From Zygnema cylindricum (Eukaryota; Streptophyta; Zygnematophyceae; Zygnematales; Zygnemataceae), in contig JBBHKE010001534.1 of NCBI GenBank assembly GCA_037447655.1, forward strand, positions 186,001 to 250,000: a stretch of 64,000 bases of DNA, written 5' to 3'. Position 1 is the first letter of the stretch. Every line of letters begins with the position of its first letter. The position numbers were made by a program, and so were the translations under genes. Below, piece by piece: positions 36,840 through 49,139 of the stretch. Below the pieces are notes generated by a model. That model did no database searches. It was not told the DNA's origin and worked only from the letters and a program-made list of their open reading frames with translations.

Positions 36840-37585
36840 TTATGCTTCTATTCTTTCCAAAGAATACCAGTATCAAGAGCTTTTATATACAAGGGACAAG
36901 CTCTAAACTAATGGCCATCTACATAGTAATAAACACACTTTTTAAACTGTTGTTGAAACTGGTTCCCTAGATATCTAGGATTTTGAAACTGAGCATTTAA
37001 CGCTACAGCTAGTTTACCTTTACCAAATGCTAGCTGGGTGGCTTTTTCCTCCAATACATACTCAATTGTTGTAGCTAGATTCCATTGTGCCTTATCTAGC
37101 TTTTTCAAATGATCTATGGCCCATTTGAATTCATTAGGCAGCCCCCTAATCGAAAGCATAGCTTGGTGATAAGGAGGAAAGGTTCCTCCTGAGCATGCAT
37201 TTAAGCTAATAGAAGCCTAAGACCATTGGAATACTCTACCATGCTTCAACCTATGTATTTATTTTCCTATATTTTGCTAGCAGTAATAATTTCATGTTGA
37301 TCATTTGGTCTCACGTAAGTAGATTTGAAGGCATTCCAAATATCTGATGCCTTTCTATCCTAAATGTATGTCATGTTTAACTCTTTAGAAATCATCAGTT
37401 TTATGAGAAGTAAAGCATGTTCATTTTTTCTTCCAAAGTTTGTATTTTTCTCACCAAAAGATCCATCAACTACATCAAATAATTTCATTTGAACAAAATA
37501 AGATTTAACCAGATCAGCCCAATAAAGATACTCCCGTCCAAAAACTAGTATGCGTGAAGGCGGGCCTGTGACTTATTGTTTTCAG
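36840..37585 (-). pseudogene. copia gag remnant of a second lineage
   Basis: On the minus strand the frame begins VTGPPSRILVFGREYLYW (about 37570), runs through FDVVDGSFGEKN and ASDIWNAFKSTYVRP, and reaches MLSIRGLPNEFKWAIDHLKK (37159 downward). It ends near CVYYYVDGH, a decayed zinc-knuckle region. In-frame stops are present. No pol segment is attached. Confidence 0.65.
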
Positions 37586-38189
37586 AAAATTCCTGGTACA
37601 GAAGAGGAAGAAGAAGCAGCATTCTCATCTCATAATAAAAACATGCTTTAAGCTTTCACAAAAAATTGATTCATAAAATAACAACTTTGAGACAACACAA
37701 AATCTAACATAAGAGCCCAATAGCTCCACAAATCCACGTCATCTATAGACAAAATTAGAAGGAACACATACACAAAAGTAAAAATAATTCCGATCAAAGT
37801 AGTGTGAGATATTCACAGTCAAAGTTAACAAAAAATGTTATTAAACAATTTTTGGTACATCGTTGCTACTAAGCCGAAAATAGCTAAGCCCTACACATAT
37901 ACAATAAGCAGTGCTGCTAAGGGTACGGAGGCATACCACTCTTACCACTATCTATGTGACACAACTAATACTCTGTGTATGCCCGTGTGATCAAGGCATG
38001 TCATTCCAAACTAAACTCGTTACTTTACTAGTCGCCATATATATATTCACTTATCTTTTTGACTTGTACACTAACACTAAAAACAAAACGCTGAGTAGGA
38101 TTATCTTGAATCTGGTCATATTTCCAATTTTGTGTCCCCCATTCGATCACATAATTATCCTTTGTATATGATAGTGATTTTTCAATGTC
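37586..38189. other. spacer, nothing recognised
   Basis: AT-rich sequence without recognisable coding or termini. It may be decayed leader of the neighbouring gag remnant. Confidence 0.4.
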
Positions 38190-39154
38190 CTACTTTGTGT
38201 AAGAACAACTTCCACCCTGGAAGACAAATTATATCAAGTACTCCTCCCATGTGTCGTATGGACTCCTTTGAGCACACAGGAGAATAAATATCTGAAAACG
38301 GCCAACAAGGTGATAATTTATAAGAGGCAAATAATGTGTATTTGTATAGAACCACTGTGGGAGAGAGGAGGCTACCTACAAAATTTCTAAGTGCTAAACT
38401 CCTCTCTAGACCCTTAAATACTATTGTACAATACTAATCAGAATACTGTATCATACAACAAGGTACACGTCTCGTGGTACCTTCTATACAGTTAAGGTAC
38501 GACATAGCCATGGTGAGGACATTTGTCATACTTAGACTCACCCTCATGCTCCCCAAAAATTTCGCTTTCCACTGATGTTGCGCCACGTGTAATTTGGTGA
38601 CGCTTTGTCCATTAACAGCCAAAACGACCATTCCTTGATGTCGGCTTGAATGATAGCCGTCTGATCAAATTCAACGTTTAATCTCCAGCGTTCTAATAAA
38701 TTTCCGATCAATATGTTTCGTGCGGTACCAGCAGATATACGATACTTATATTGTTTCTATGTGAGATTTCCCGCAAGTCTTGTTAAACGGTTTGGTCTGC
38801 AAGTTCATCTTTGAATAGCTATCAAACCATATATATCCCAACACAAGTCATAGACTATAAGACAAGGCTGCCGACTATTCTAACGAACCATAAGGACCAA
38901 GATCAATTCCTAGCTGGTCCGTATCTTTTTGGTATAGTCTTCTAAGACTCTTTCTTGTCCTACCTGATTCTTAGGCAACCATGGATCTATATCTCTCTCT
39001 CTCTCTGGTAATCCATGACTACAACAAGTATGGAGACCAGGAAGAGAGAGGTTAGAGGCCTAGCTTAAAACTTTTTATTTTATTCCTATAGAAAACGATC
39101 AGAGAAACTACAAAACAACCTAGAAAATACCATAAAAATACACATACTTCAACA
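38190..39154 (-). repeat. copia 3' LTR
   Basis: It starts (minus strand) TGTTGAAGTATGTG after the purine tract AATAAAGGGAG of the adjacent pol remnant. It contains the GTAC-rich core (38450-38500). The low-coordinate end is not clearly defined. Confidence 0.65.
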
Positions 39155-39572
39155 CTCCCTTTATTTTCTAGTTACTTTTTGGTTTGAGTCCACAATGTTT
39201 TCTACTAAATTTAAATTTGGGAGATGGGACTGGCTTTGTCTTCATGTTTGCCACCATTTCTCCATCTAGGCTATACTCCAAGCTGACAATTTTGTTTTCA
39301 ACTTTTTCTCTCACAAAGCTGAGTCTTATGTCCATATGTTTTGCTTTAAAGTGATGCTTAGGATAAGTTGCAATTGCAATCGCAAACTAATTATCACAAA
39401 ACACTTTCAGCACACCAACCTTCATAAACCCAAGTTCTCGCAGCAGAGATTTCACCCACATTAACTCTTTGACAGCAAAACAAGAGGCCATGTACTCAGC
39501 CTCCATAGTGGACTGAGCAACCACCTTTTATTGCTTACTGCTCCAACAACAGGCACCACCCCAACATACACA

Positions 39573-40440
39573 ACTGAAATTATATGGTCTCCATTGACAC
39601 ACAAAATGAGCAGCCTATGTAAAGCCTCTAGGATAATATTTGCCCCTTCCACTTTTCCACTAAATAAGTGCCGCTGAGGCAAAAAAAAATATTCTGATCA
39701 CCCTCACCCTTGTGAGGACAAGACTCCCTTGAGTCAAACGCAAAAAAAATCACTGAATTTGCTCCCCTGATGAGTAAGTTATGGCTAGTCAAAGATGACC
39801 TTTATAGTTTCAAGCTCTCTTAGAGAGAGGTACATAAATATCACTAAGTCTTGGTCTGCCTACTCACGACTACCTACTACTAAACCCTAGTCCAATAGGA
39901 ACACTATTGGAACACGATGTACTTATTGTACGTCCATTGTACGACTTGGTCTACAAGGTGACACCCCTCAAATCGAGAGCCATGGCTCCTCCTCCCATCT
40001 TCTCTGGTATCAAATAATGGGGCGCCACGTGGCACCGCGTGACGCAATCTCCAAATGCCACCATAAGCTCACTTCGGGTGGCGGCTACAATGTTGGTCGT
40101 CCGATCAAAACATATTTTACACGGTTCAGATTCGCGTACATGCATGAATTGTTCCTGTTCGTTAGTTAGGTGTTAATTAGCCGTCGCGTCAATGTTTATA
40201 TATTTTTGAAATCCTTCATGTGTATCGTTTCGGTGACGCCTTAGTGGATAAGGCTAACGCTACACAGTGAACCACACACCCAGGTTCAAATCCGGGTGTA
40301 GGGAATATTTTGGTAAAATATCCTCTAATTCAAAATCTGCCATTTTCTAAATATGTCGGCAACCATGGCGTGCCTTTGATACTTTCTCTCTCTCTTTAAA
40401 GTATAACTAAAATAGAGAAGTGAACTATTAATTACCTCTT
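39573..40440 (-). repeat. solo copia LTR inserted in RNase H sequence
   Basis: RNase H coding continues on both sides of this block. The block resembles the LTRs at 41619, 44507 and 62059 (landmark CATGTACGCGAATCTGAACC). It carries a tRNA-like block at 40233-40304 and the GTAC core near 39920-39945. Exact target duplication could not be resolved. Confidence 0.75.
40233..40304 (+). other. tRNA-like block (A and B boxes), antisense in LTR
   Basis: TTAGTGGATAAGG (from 40241) resembles an A box in a D-arm that can pair GCC with GGC. GGTTCAAATCC (40283-40293) is a perfect B box, flanked by CACCC and GGGTG that can form a T stem. By eye the D-arm is closest to tRNA-Arg. No intact acceptor stem or anticodon arm is convincing, so this is tRNA-derived rather than a tRNA gene. 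Confidence 0.55.
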
Positions 40441-40902
40441 TTCAGCAAAAACATACCCAGAAGTACAACGTCTCATAGGGCATCCCCATAGCTAGCATCA
40501 CTCTAAGAGGTGATGTTAGTGTTCTCCCCTCCTAGATGTAACCAAAGATCCTTGGTTCCTATCACATATCTCATCACCCTCTTGGGTGCCTCCGAATCTC
40601 TTTTTCTAGGATCATTAAGACTCTTGGTGAGGACTCCAAGTGATGCAATTTTGTCCAGTCTAGTACAGTTAATAAAATAAATCAGACTTCCTACAACTTA
40701 TCTGTACGGAATTGACTTCATAAAGTTTCTCTCTTTTGAACTCATTTCCTCATCAATGATGATTACACCTCCTTCTACACTTCCATCACTTACTTTCTTC
40801 AAGTCTATGGGAGTGATACAAATTTTTGCCTTATCCATCTAAATTTTTTCTAACATATTTCCAATGGTTTCTTTCTAAGTTAATATGATTACTCTTTTCC
40901 CT

Positions 40903-41607
40903 CTATCTCTTTCCATCTGAATTCCTAATAATATATCTAGCTTCCCCTAAGTCCTTCATGTCAAATTTGCTTCTTAAATCTTTCTTTAGCTCATTAATAT
41001 TTTCCATGGACTTAATTAATACCACCAAATCATCTACATAGATTGCAATAAAAATGATCTTATCCTCATCCTCAAACATGTAAATAGAGTGGTCGGAACT
41101 GATTCTGACATATCCCACATTGGTTAGAAAGTCATCAATTTTCTTATTCCATTGCCTGGGAGCCTGCTTCAGTCCATACAAAGACTTAATCAATTTACAG
41201 ATTTTACTCTCCTCTCCCTCTTCCACAAAACCTTCGCGGTGCCTTATAAAAATTTCTTCCTCTAACTCATCATTGAGAAAGGTTGTTTTGATGTCCATCT
41301 GATGGATCTCCATGTCTCCCGCTGCTGCTACATAGAGGATAATCTTTACTGAAGAAAAGCGTACAACTAATGCAAAAGTCTCTTCATAGTCAATTCCCTC
41401 CTTTTGTGTAAAACCCTTTGCCACCAATCTAGCTTTGTACCTCTCAATGGTATTATCTGGGTTCATTTTTAACCTAAACACACATTTAAACCCAATTGGT
41501 TTTCTATCTGGAGGACAGTCCACTAACTCCCATGTATTGGCTTCCATAATAGAAACCATCTTATAATTAATGGCCCTAGTCCATCTGTCGTTTTCTGGTT
41601 TGTTCAC
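40903..41607 (-). pseudogene. copia reverse transcriptase fragment (open for 235 codons)
   Basis: This uninterrupted frame holds the first two thirds of copia reverse transcriptase: WELVDCPPDRKPIGFK, ERYKARLVAKGFTQKEG, IHQMDIKTTFLND, LYGLKQAPRQWN, the catalytic AIYVDDLVVL and KDLGEARYI. YVDD is intact. The frame is cut at its 5' end by an LTR and runs into a stop before RNase H, so no complete polyprotein can be made. It is one of the least damaged pol pieces in the window. Confidence 0.8.
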
Positions 41608-41618
41608 TGCCTCTTAAT

Positions 41619-42193
41619 TGTTAAATTTGTGTATTTTCTAGGTCTGAATTTATTCTATGTGTTTGTCAGATGGTCTTGTCTCAGTCATCCATACTTGTCG
41701 TAGTCATTGGAAGACAGAGATAGCTATGGCTGCCCCCATAGTCAAAAAGAAGAAACAGGCAAAAACAGGCAGGAAAACTGATAGGTGGCCAATATGCTAC
41801 TCTAAACCGGATTTGAACCTGGGTCTGTGGTTCGCTATGCAGACGTAAGCCTTATCCAATAAGGTGTTACCGAAACGATACACGTGACGGGTTTCAAAGA
41901 TATATAAACATTAATGCAACAGCTACTTAACAGCAGACTAACCAAAAGGAGCAATTCATGCATGTACGCGAATCTGAACCATGTAAAATATGTTTTGATC
42001 GGACGGCCGGCATTATAGCCGCCACGCGAAGTGAGCTTTTGGCGGCATACGGAGATAGCGTCACGCGGTGCCACGTGGCGCCACATTATTTGATACCGGA
42101 GAAGATCGGAGGAGGAACCATGGCTTCCGATTTGACAAGTGTCACCTTGTTGACCTTGTCATACAATGGACGTACAATAAGTACATCGCCCAT
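41619..42193 (+). repeat. copia LTR, truncated by gap
   Basis: It begins TGTTAAATTTGTGTATTTTC and resembles the LTR at 39573-40440 in the opposite orientation. It carries a tRNA-like block on the minus strand (41803-41873; B box at 41809-41819 identical to the 40283 copy). It runs into the N gap at 42194. Confidence 0.7.
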
Positions 42194-42203
42194 NNNNNNN
42201 NNN
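42194..42203. other. assembly gap (10 N)
   Basis: Ten Ns, placed between two LTR fragments of different subfamilies. The join on either side should not be trusted. Confidence 0.99.
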
Positions 42204-43038
42204 TTCCCGTAAACCTCAGGATAGCCTAGGTAGCCATGGCTCTAGCATCCTCTCCAATTTCTCAGTGACTGCGACAAGTTTGAGAGTTGGAGAGAGAAGT
42301 TAGAGGTAGACTGCCTCACATATACACGTAAGATAAATCATTTAACTATAACTGTTAACGGGATACATAGATATGGTAGTGTAAAAGTACGAATTGCGGT
42401 ACGGATAAGAAATCAATACCACGCATTGATTTCGTAAGCGAAACAAATACCGCGCATGTATTTATTACGGCTACGATCAAATGCGAGTTTAATCGGACGG
42501 CCGGAATTAGCGCCGAGATCGCGGAAGAAGAATTGGCGGCTTGTGGGCATCGCCACATTGGATGCAACGTGGCGATGTTACATTGGAGTGCGGCATCTCC
42601 AAGGATTAAAGGAGCAAATTCGGACATTCCACGTGTGGACATTTAGGCGATGTCGTACAATGTCCGTACATAAAGTACACCGGCAACTGTACTTTTGCGT
42701 ACGGAACTGTATTCTGATTGGTTCCGTACATCAGTAGATAGAGTCAGTGAGAGAGATTAGACTTAGAAAAATTAGAAGATAGGACCCTCTCTCCTAGAGA
42801 GCTTCTGTACAAAAGGTAAACTTTGACCCTCCATAACTTACTGCTCAGGGGAGCAAATTTAGAGATTCTTTTTGCTATCAACTCAAGGGAGTCTTGCCTT
42901 CACAGGGTTGCAGGTGGTCAGGGTTTTTGTCTGCCAGGGTGGCAATTATTTTTTCTGAAACACAAAGGGGTCAGGATTATCCTAGAGGCTTGTTAGAAGA
43001 TTTTTACTTTGAGGACTTATGGAGGTCTCAGAGTTTCA
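42204..43038 (+). repeat. rearranged copia LTR fragment
   Basis: Bases 42323-43038 match the plus-strand LTR at 31678-33031 up to the same end (ATGGAGGTCTCAGAGTTTCA). Bases 42204-42320 match the beginning of that LTR but in inverted orientation. This is either an inversion or a mis-join next to the N gap. Confidence 0.6.
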
Positions 43039-43550
43039 CTTCCCCCTTTTGTATACATACTCCTTAACTTTCTGATCAGTCTACTGTTGTTGATGAATCG
43101 TACCACTTCGGTACATCTCTATGAGAGCCATCAAAAGATCGGATGCCCTTTCTACCTGTAAATGAGGACATGCAAGCCCTTCAGTAAGATGGCGGAGGAT
43201 GAAGTGCTTTGCCGCCATATTAGTTCCAGGTATTAGTATCATTATCCTCGTTCCTCAGAATAGGTGACATGAATGTTGAACTAGTTGCTATTGCTGAGGT
43301 CGTCTCCTTTTGTATTGCTTTGTCCACCACCTCTCCTTCCTTTGTCTCCCCTGTTAAAGATGGATCTGCTTTCCTTGTGAATCTGCTTCCTCCAAACCTT
43401 GGAGGGACTCGAAGACTTAATGGACGCCCCACTCGTCCACTCACTATCACCTAAAACCTTTTCTCGTATAAAGCTCCTATCATCATACTTTCCCAATATA
43501 TGAAGCTTGTTCTATTAAAGATGGGTACCTTAGAGGGTGAGCCCATAACG
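43039..43550 (-). pseudogene. copia gag N-terminal remnant
   Basis: The minus strand starts next to the LTR at 43551 and contains the gag opening, then MVSGRVGRPLSLRVPPRFGG and SSTFMSPILRNED. These parallel the gag at 47601-48152 and 55517-55843. It is shifted between two frames and ends within 500 bases. Confidence 0.65.
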
Positions 43551-44506
43551 TGAATTTTTGAGACCTCCATAAGTCCTCAAAGTGGACAGCTTCCAAGAAG
43601 CCTCTAAGATAACATTAACCCCTTTGTGTTTGAGCAAAAATTACTACCACAGTGGTAAATAAAACCTTTGACCACCTTCATTCTTGTGAAGGCAAGACTC
43701 GCGTGAGTGGATTGCAAAAAGAATCTTTGAATTTGCTCCCTTGAGCAGTTAGTTATGGAGGGTCAAAGTTGACCTAGGGTCCTATCTACCAATTTTTTCT
43801 AAGTCCTATCTCTCTCAAAAACTCTTTCTACTAATGTACGGACCACTCATGTTACTCCCCCGTACACAAAAGTACATATGGTGGTGTACATTTTGTACGA
43901 ATACTGTACGACATGTCCTAAATGTCGACACGTGGTATATCCAGATTCGCACCCTTAATCCCCAGAGATTCCGCAATCCAATGTTTTTCTGCCACGTGCC
44001 ATCCGATGTGGCGATGACCACAAACCGCTGAAATCCTCTTCCGCGATCTCGTCATTCATTACTGCCGTCCGATTAAATGCATATTTCATCGTAGTCGTAA
44101 TAAATACATGCGCGGTATTGGTTTCGCTATTGAAACAAATGCGCGATACTTGTTCCTTGTGCGTACTTTAATCCGTACTTTTACATAACAGGATCTATGT
44201 ATCCCGTACGCAGTTGAAGTTAAATGAATTATCTAAAGTAATTGTATTTAAATAATTTTCAAATTCTATACTATGTATAGTTGGATTTAGACTTAATGGT
44301 TGGGGTTGTCGACTGCCGGCTATCTATCATTTCGTAAATCTCTGGATAGCGTAGGCTGCCATGGCTTTAGCTTCCGTTCCCATTTCCTAATGACAACGAT
44401 AAGTGTGGGAGTTCGAGAGAGAAGTTAGAGATAGATTGCCTCGGCTTCTTTCTGTATTATAATTTATACCTAGAAAATACTAAAAAATGAACCATTAATT
44501 TCTACA
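43551..44506 (-). repeat. copia 5' LTR
   Basis: On the minus strand it runs from TGTAGAAATTAATGG (44506) to ATGGAGGTCTCAAAAATTCA (43551) and adjoins gag. It contains the GTAC-rich core (43835-43915) and paired CGCGGTATTTGTTTC-type repeats. Confidence 0.75.
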
Positions 44507-45232
44507 TGACGGGTTTCAAAGATATATAAATATTAACGCAACAACTAATTGACAACAGACTAACCAAAATGAGCAATTCATGTATGTACGCAAATCTGAA
44601 CCGTGTAAAATATGTTTGGATTGGACGGCCGACATTATAGCTGCCATGCGAAGTGAACTTTTGGCGTCATTTGGAGATAGCGTCACGCGATGCCACGTGG
44701 CGCCACATTATTTGATATTGGAGAAGATGGGAGGAGGAACCATGGCTCCTGATTTGACAGTTGTCACCTTGTAGACCATGACGTACAATGGTCGTACAAT
44801 AAGTTCATCTCCTATTGTACCTTCATGTACTATATAGGGTTCCTATTGTACTAGGGTTTAGAAGTAGGTAGGTGTGAGTAGGCAGACCTAGACTTAGTGA
44901 TATTTAGGTACCTCTCTCTAAGAGAACTTGTAACTATAAAGGTCATTTTTGACCAGCCATAACTTAGTGCTCGAGGTGCAAATTCAGTGATTCTTTTCCC
45001 GTTTGACTTAAGGGAGTCTTTTCCTCAAAGGGGTGAGTGTGGTCAAAATATTTGTGTGCCTGGTCGGCACTTATTCAATGGGAAAGTGGAAGGGGCAAAT
45101 ATTATCCTAGAGGCATTACATAGGCTGCTCATTCTGTGGGTCAATGGAGACCACAGAATTTTGATATTATCCTAGTGGCTACTTGTGAACTGTGCATTTT
45201 GTGGAGTAACGGAGCCCACAAAATTTCGTTGG
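44507..45232 (+). repeat. 5'-truncated copia LTR with duplicated tail
   Basis: It starts in mid-LTR (ATGACGGGTTTCAAAGATAT) compared with the copy at 41619. The last 60 or so bases are present twice in tandem (ending near 45160 and 45232; landmark TATTATCCTAG). Confidence 0.65.
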
Positions 45233-48096
45233 CATCGCCCCAAGTGGTCATGTCAGTATTATTCCCACCCAAATGCAACCATAGATCTTTAGTCCATATT
45301 ACATATCTAAGGAATCTCTTAGCTGCCTTCGAGTCTTTCTTAGTGGTAGCATTCAGACTCCTACTTAGTTTTTGTAGAGCTGAAGCTATGTTCCGTCGGG
45401 TACAGTTCATAATTTATACTACGCTGCTCACTACTTGTTGTATAACGAATTGTCTACATAAATATTTTCTCTTCAAAGCTTAACTCATCATCCAAGATTA
45501 TAACTCCCTCCTCCACACTCCCCTCACTTTCCTTCTTTAGTTCTATTGGAGTGATACAACTATTAGCCTTATCCATTTGGAATCTTTGTAACATGTTTCT
45601 AATGGACTCCTTTTGAGTTAATCTGATTATTTTCTAATCTCTCTCTCTCTCTCTACCTGAATTCCTTAAATATGCCTTGCTTCACCCATATCCTTCATCT
45701 CAAATCTACCTTTTAGATCCGTTTTCAACTTATTTATTTTATCTATAGATTTACTTAAAACAAACAATTCATCAACATAAATTGCAATAAATAGCATTCC
45801 TTTCTCATCTTCAAACAAATAGCTTGAGTGATCTGAGCTAATCCGAATGTATCCCAAACATGTAAAAAACTCATCAAGCTTCTAATTCCATTAACGTGGC
45901 GCCTGATTCAGCCCATACAAAGATTTGATCAATCGGCAAACCTTGCTCTCCTCCCCTTGCTCCACAAATTCTTCGGGCAGTTGCATAAAGATCTCCTTTT
46001 CTAACTCTCCATGTAGGAAGGCTCTCATGATTTCCATTTGATGTACTTTTATGTCTTCTGCTGCTGCCAAACTGAGAATTGTCTGGACAGAGGCGAACTT
46101 GACAACTGGGGCAAATGTCTCCTCGTAGTCAATTCCCTCTTTCTAGGTAAATCCTTTTGCCACTAACCAAGCCTTGTAGCGCTCAATGGTGTTATCCAGG
46201 TTGAGTTTCAATTAAAATACCCACTTACACCCGATTAGCTTCTTGTGAAGGGGACAGTCCACCAATTCCCACGTATCGACTGCCAAAATCGAAGCCATCT
46301 CCTCATTAATGGTTATCTTCCACTGGTTCCTCTCAGGTAAATTCATCGCCTTACCAGAAGTCTTAGGGTTCATCGGGATGAGACAATTTGGTTCCTTGTT
46401 TTTAACTTGTTTCTCTAGCGGTCTTTTGTTGTTTCTCCTTCCACTCTCAAACTCCAATGTCAGAATGGATGGCTCTTGTGGATTCTTTCGAACAATTTCG
46501 AATTTTCCCCTATCCTTTGATTCCGGGTCTATTTCCACCACGTCTTCCGTTTTGGTAGAGTTGGCACTAGGGGATCCACGGCTGAATCCTCTTTGGTATG
46601 ATTTGTACCTGCAAAATAATCATCTTCTCGAAAACTTAGATAGCTAAGAAGCTCAAAGTTATCAGAATTTTTTGTCTCAAATCTGATTTTGATTGTCTTT
46701 GTTTGCTTAAAGGGATCTATAGATTTCCCTTCATCCATAACCATAAGATGCTTTACTAAGATTATAACTTCTCTTCTAAGATCATATACTCTGTATCGTT
46801 TTACATCTTCAACATATCCTAGAAAATATCCTAGTTTTCCTTTCGGATCCAACTTCCAATTTGACGAATCTGTGTCTTGATTGAACACTTGACTACTGAA
46901 AACCTTTAAGTGTGAAACATATGGTTTTCGGCCGATCCATCTCTCATAAGGAGTTTAGCCTTTTACTGCCAAAGTAAGAACTATATTCTTGAGATAGTTA
47001 GCACAGTTCATTGCTTCTGCCCAAAATCTCTTTCCTACTTTTTTATTCGACAACATACTCCTAGCACTTTCACTTAATGTTTTATTTAACCTCTCGACTA
47101 CACCATTCTGCTCAAGATATTTAGGGACTGTCTTTTAATGTTGCACTCTATCTTCTCTCAAAAAATCCGCAAACTGATTGGATGTTTATTCTCCCCCATT
47201 ATCACTCCTTGCTCTCTATAACAGAGGTTTCGTGAAGTTTCTCACTCCATGCTTTATATTCTTTAAAAACCTGTGGAATACGCGGGTGAAGGCACTTTGG
47301 CCTGTCCCCAAAATCCCCAGGGTGTAGGCACTTTGGCCGGTCCCCAAATATCAGTGTGTACCAAGTCTAAAACTTTTTCTCCTTTATACGTGGCATCCTT
47401 TGGGAAGGGTAACCTGTGTGCCTTACCTTGAGCACAAATACTACAGTCACTTAGGTTTTCACTATCTCCAAATTGAATTCCTTCCACTATTCCTATCATT
47501 TTCATTTTCTTTCAACTTATCTAAATGCACATGTCCAAGCCCTTATGCCACAACATAATATCATGAACACTAAAATAATAAAGTTTCTTCTTTTCATTGC
47601 CTAAATCGGCCTAAACATCCAGTGGCTACCTTTTTCAGCAATGAAATAAACTTCCTCCTCAAAGCTAGCAGTAAAGGTTCCCTTCCTAGTGCTAGTCTCA
47701 AAACCCTTATCATCTAACACAGACGTTGAGATGAGGTTTTTGTTTAACTCTGGAATAAACAACACATCAATTTCCTCATTCTTCCGAACAGGTGACATGA
47801 AAGCCGATCCGGTTGTTATAGGTGTTGCGATCGGTGTGATTGTCTCTTTTTCTTTCCCTTTGTCCATCATAATACTCTCCCCATCCTCACTCTCCTCGGG
47901 TGGAGTTTGATCTGTCCATTTGGGAAACTTGGTCGATGTGAACCATGTAGGAATACCCAGGCTAGATGGATGCCTCACTCCTCCACTCACCATCCCCCAA
48001 AACCTTTTCTCACCTAGAGCTCTTATCATCATACTTTCCCTATATATGAAGCCTGTTCTATTAAAGATGGGCACCCTAGAGGGTGGGCCCATAACC
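45233..48096 (-). mobile_element. Ty1/copia internal region, decayed
   Basis: Minus-strand order: the gag-protease frame (48152-47601), the integrase zinc region DCSICAQGKAHRLPFPKD (47263-47505), integrase core pieces around 47000-47250, the FLGYVEDVKRYRVYDL segment (46529-46888), a linker, the RT start (46541-46212), RT pieces to 45857-45666 (AIYVDEL, where YVDD has become YVDE), and the RNase H start (45410-45233). Most junctions contain shifts. TAG at 46143-46145 replaces the Gln of GFTQKEG. It is cut at RNase H by the plus-strand LTR. Confidence 0.8.
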
Positions 48097-48152
48097 TGCA
48101 ACTTTGAGACCTCCATGGGTGCACAAAGTAGGCAGCTCACTCGAAGCCCCAT
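47601..48152 (-). pseudogene. copia gag N-terminus fused in frame to protease C-terminus (internal deletion)
   Basis: This 183-codon open frame begins inside the LTR end (MEVSKLQVMGPPSRVPIF) and gives the gag opening. It then jumps from SAFMSPVRKNEE to IDVLFIPELNKNLISTSVLD, the latter being protease/pre-integrase sequence seen separately at 54454-54702. The gag zinc knuckle and the protease DSGA site are absent, which implies a deletion of roughly a kilobase that preserved the frame. Confidence 0.7.
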
Positions 48153-49139
48153 GTTTCAGCAAGAATAACAACCACCCTAGCAGACAGAAATTGTGACCAC
48201 CTTTACCCTTGTGAACGGAAGACTCCCTTGAGTTGATAGCAAAAAGAATCTATGAATTTGCTTCCCTGAGTATTAAGTTATGAAGGGTCAAAGTTAACCT
48301 TTTGTACAGAAGCTCTTTGGGTGAGAGGGGGCTACCTACCAAATTTTATAAGTCCTTCATCCCTCTTTAAACCCTCTACTACTATAGCACGACACCAAAT
48401 TACTAGATTGTGTCGTACAAAAAGGTACAGGTGCCGAAGTACATTTTGTTCGGCCATTGTACGCCATGGCTGAAATGTTGACGCTTGCCATATCTGGATT
48501 AGTTCCCATATTCTCCTGAGATGCCGCAAGCCAATGATGTCGTGCCACATATTGCTTGACATGACGGTGACCAAAAAACACCAAATCGCCTATTCCGCGA
48601 TCTCGGCACTTATCGTGGCCAATTGATCAAAAATGGCTTTAGATTTTTGCCGTCGAAAATCAATGTGCGGCATTTGTTTCGTTGTCGAAACAAATGCAAG
48701 GTATTCATTTCACGAAGTACTGTACGCCGTATGTATAATTTAATTGTGTATATGTTACATGTTTTTTCGCGCCGTTAAAATGAATTTATGTAATCATACA
48801 TCTTTATATACCTATCAAACCCTATATATCTCAACACCTATCTTAGACTATAGGAAAAAGCTACCAGCTATTGCTGACTTGACGTACGTCAGGTATCAGT
48901 TTCAATTCCTAGGCCCGTCAAGTATATTTTGGTAAATCTACCAAAATCTATCGCCTGTCTCTTTATCTATAGACAGCATAGGGAACCATGGCTCTAGCTC
49001 CCTCTCTAACCTTCAATGACTGCGACAAGTGTGGGAGCTGAAGAGAGGAGATAGAGGAGTTAGAGACAGACTGCCTTGGCTTCTTTTCTGCATTCCATTT
49101 TAGACCTAAAAAATACTAAACAAACCATTAATTTATACA
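48097..49139 (-). repeat. copia 5' LTR
   Basis: On the minus strand it runs from TGTATAAATTAATGG (49139) to ATGGAGGTCTCAAAGTTGCA (48097). It contains a tRNA-like block on the plus strand (48848-48925, GTTTCAATTCC at 48899-48909) and the GTAC core (48414-48450). It is the 5' LTR of the element to its left. Confidence 0.75.

Larger units (their letters stand above)
39165..41618 (-). mobile_element. Ty1/copia RT-RNase H segment, split by an LTR
   Basis: Minus-strand pol. The RT frame 41607-40903 leads into the RNase H opening (about 40880-40441, DLWLHLGGENTNIT). After an interruption by the LTR at 39573-40440, RNase H resumes (39572-39170) with STMEAEYMASCFAVKELMWV and HHFKAKHMDI. It ends at a purine tract directly before the 3' LTR. 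TAG at 40503-40505 replaces the Trp before SDASYG. The upstream part (gag, protease, integrase) is missing, because a plus-strand LTR begins at 41619. Confidence 0.8.

Noticed and set aside
40233-40304. Functional tRNA gene
   Set aside because: A and B boxes and a T stem are present, but no matching acceptor stem or convincing anticodon arm, and the block is part of a repeated LTR.
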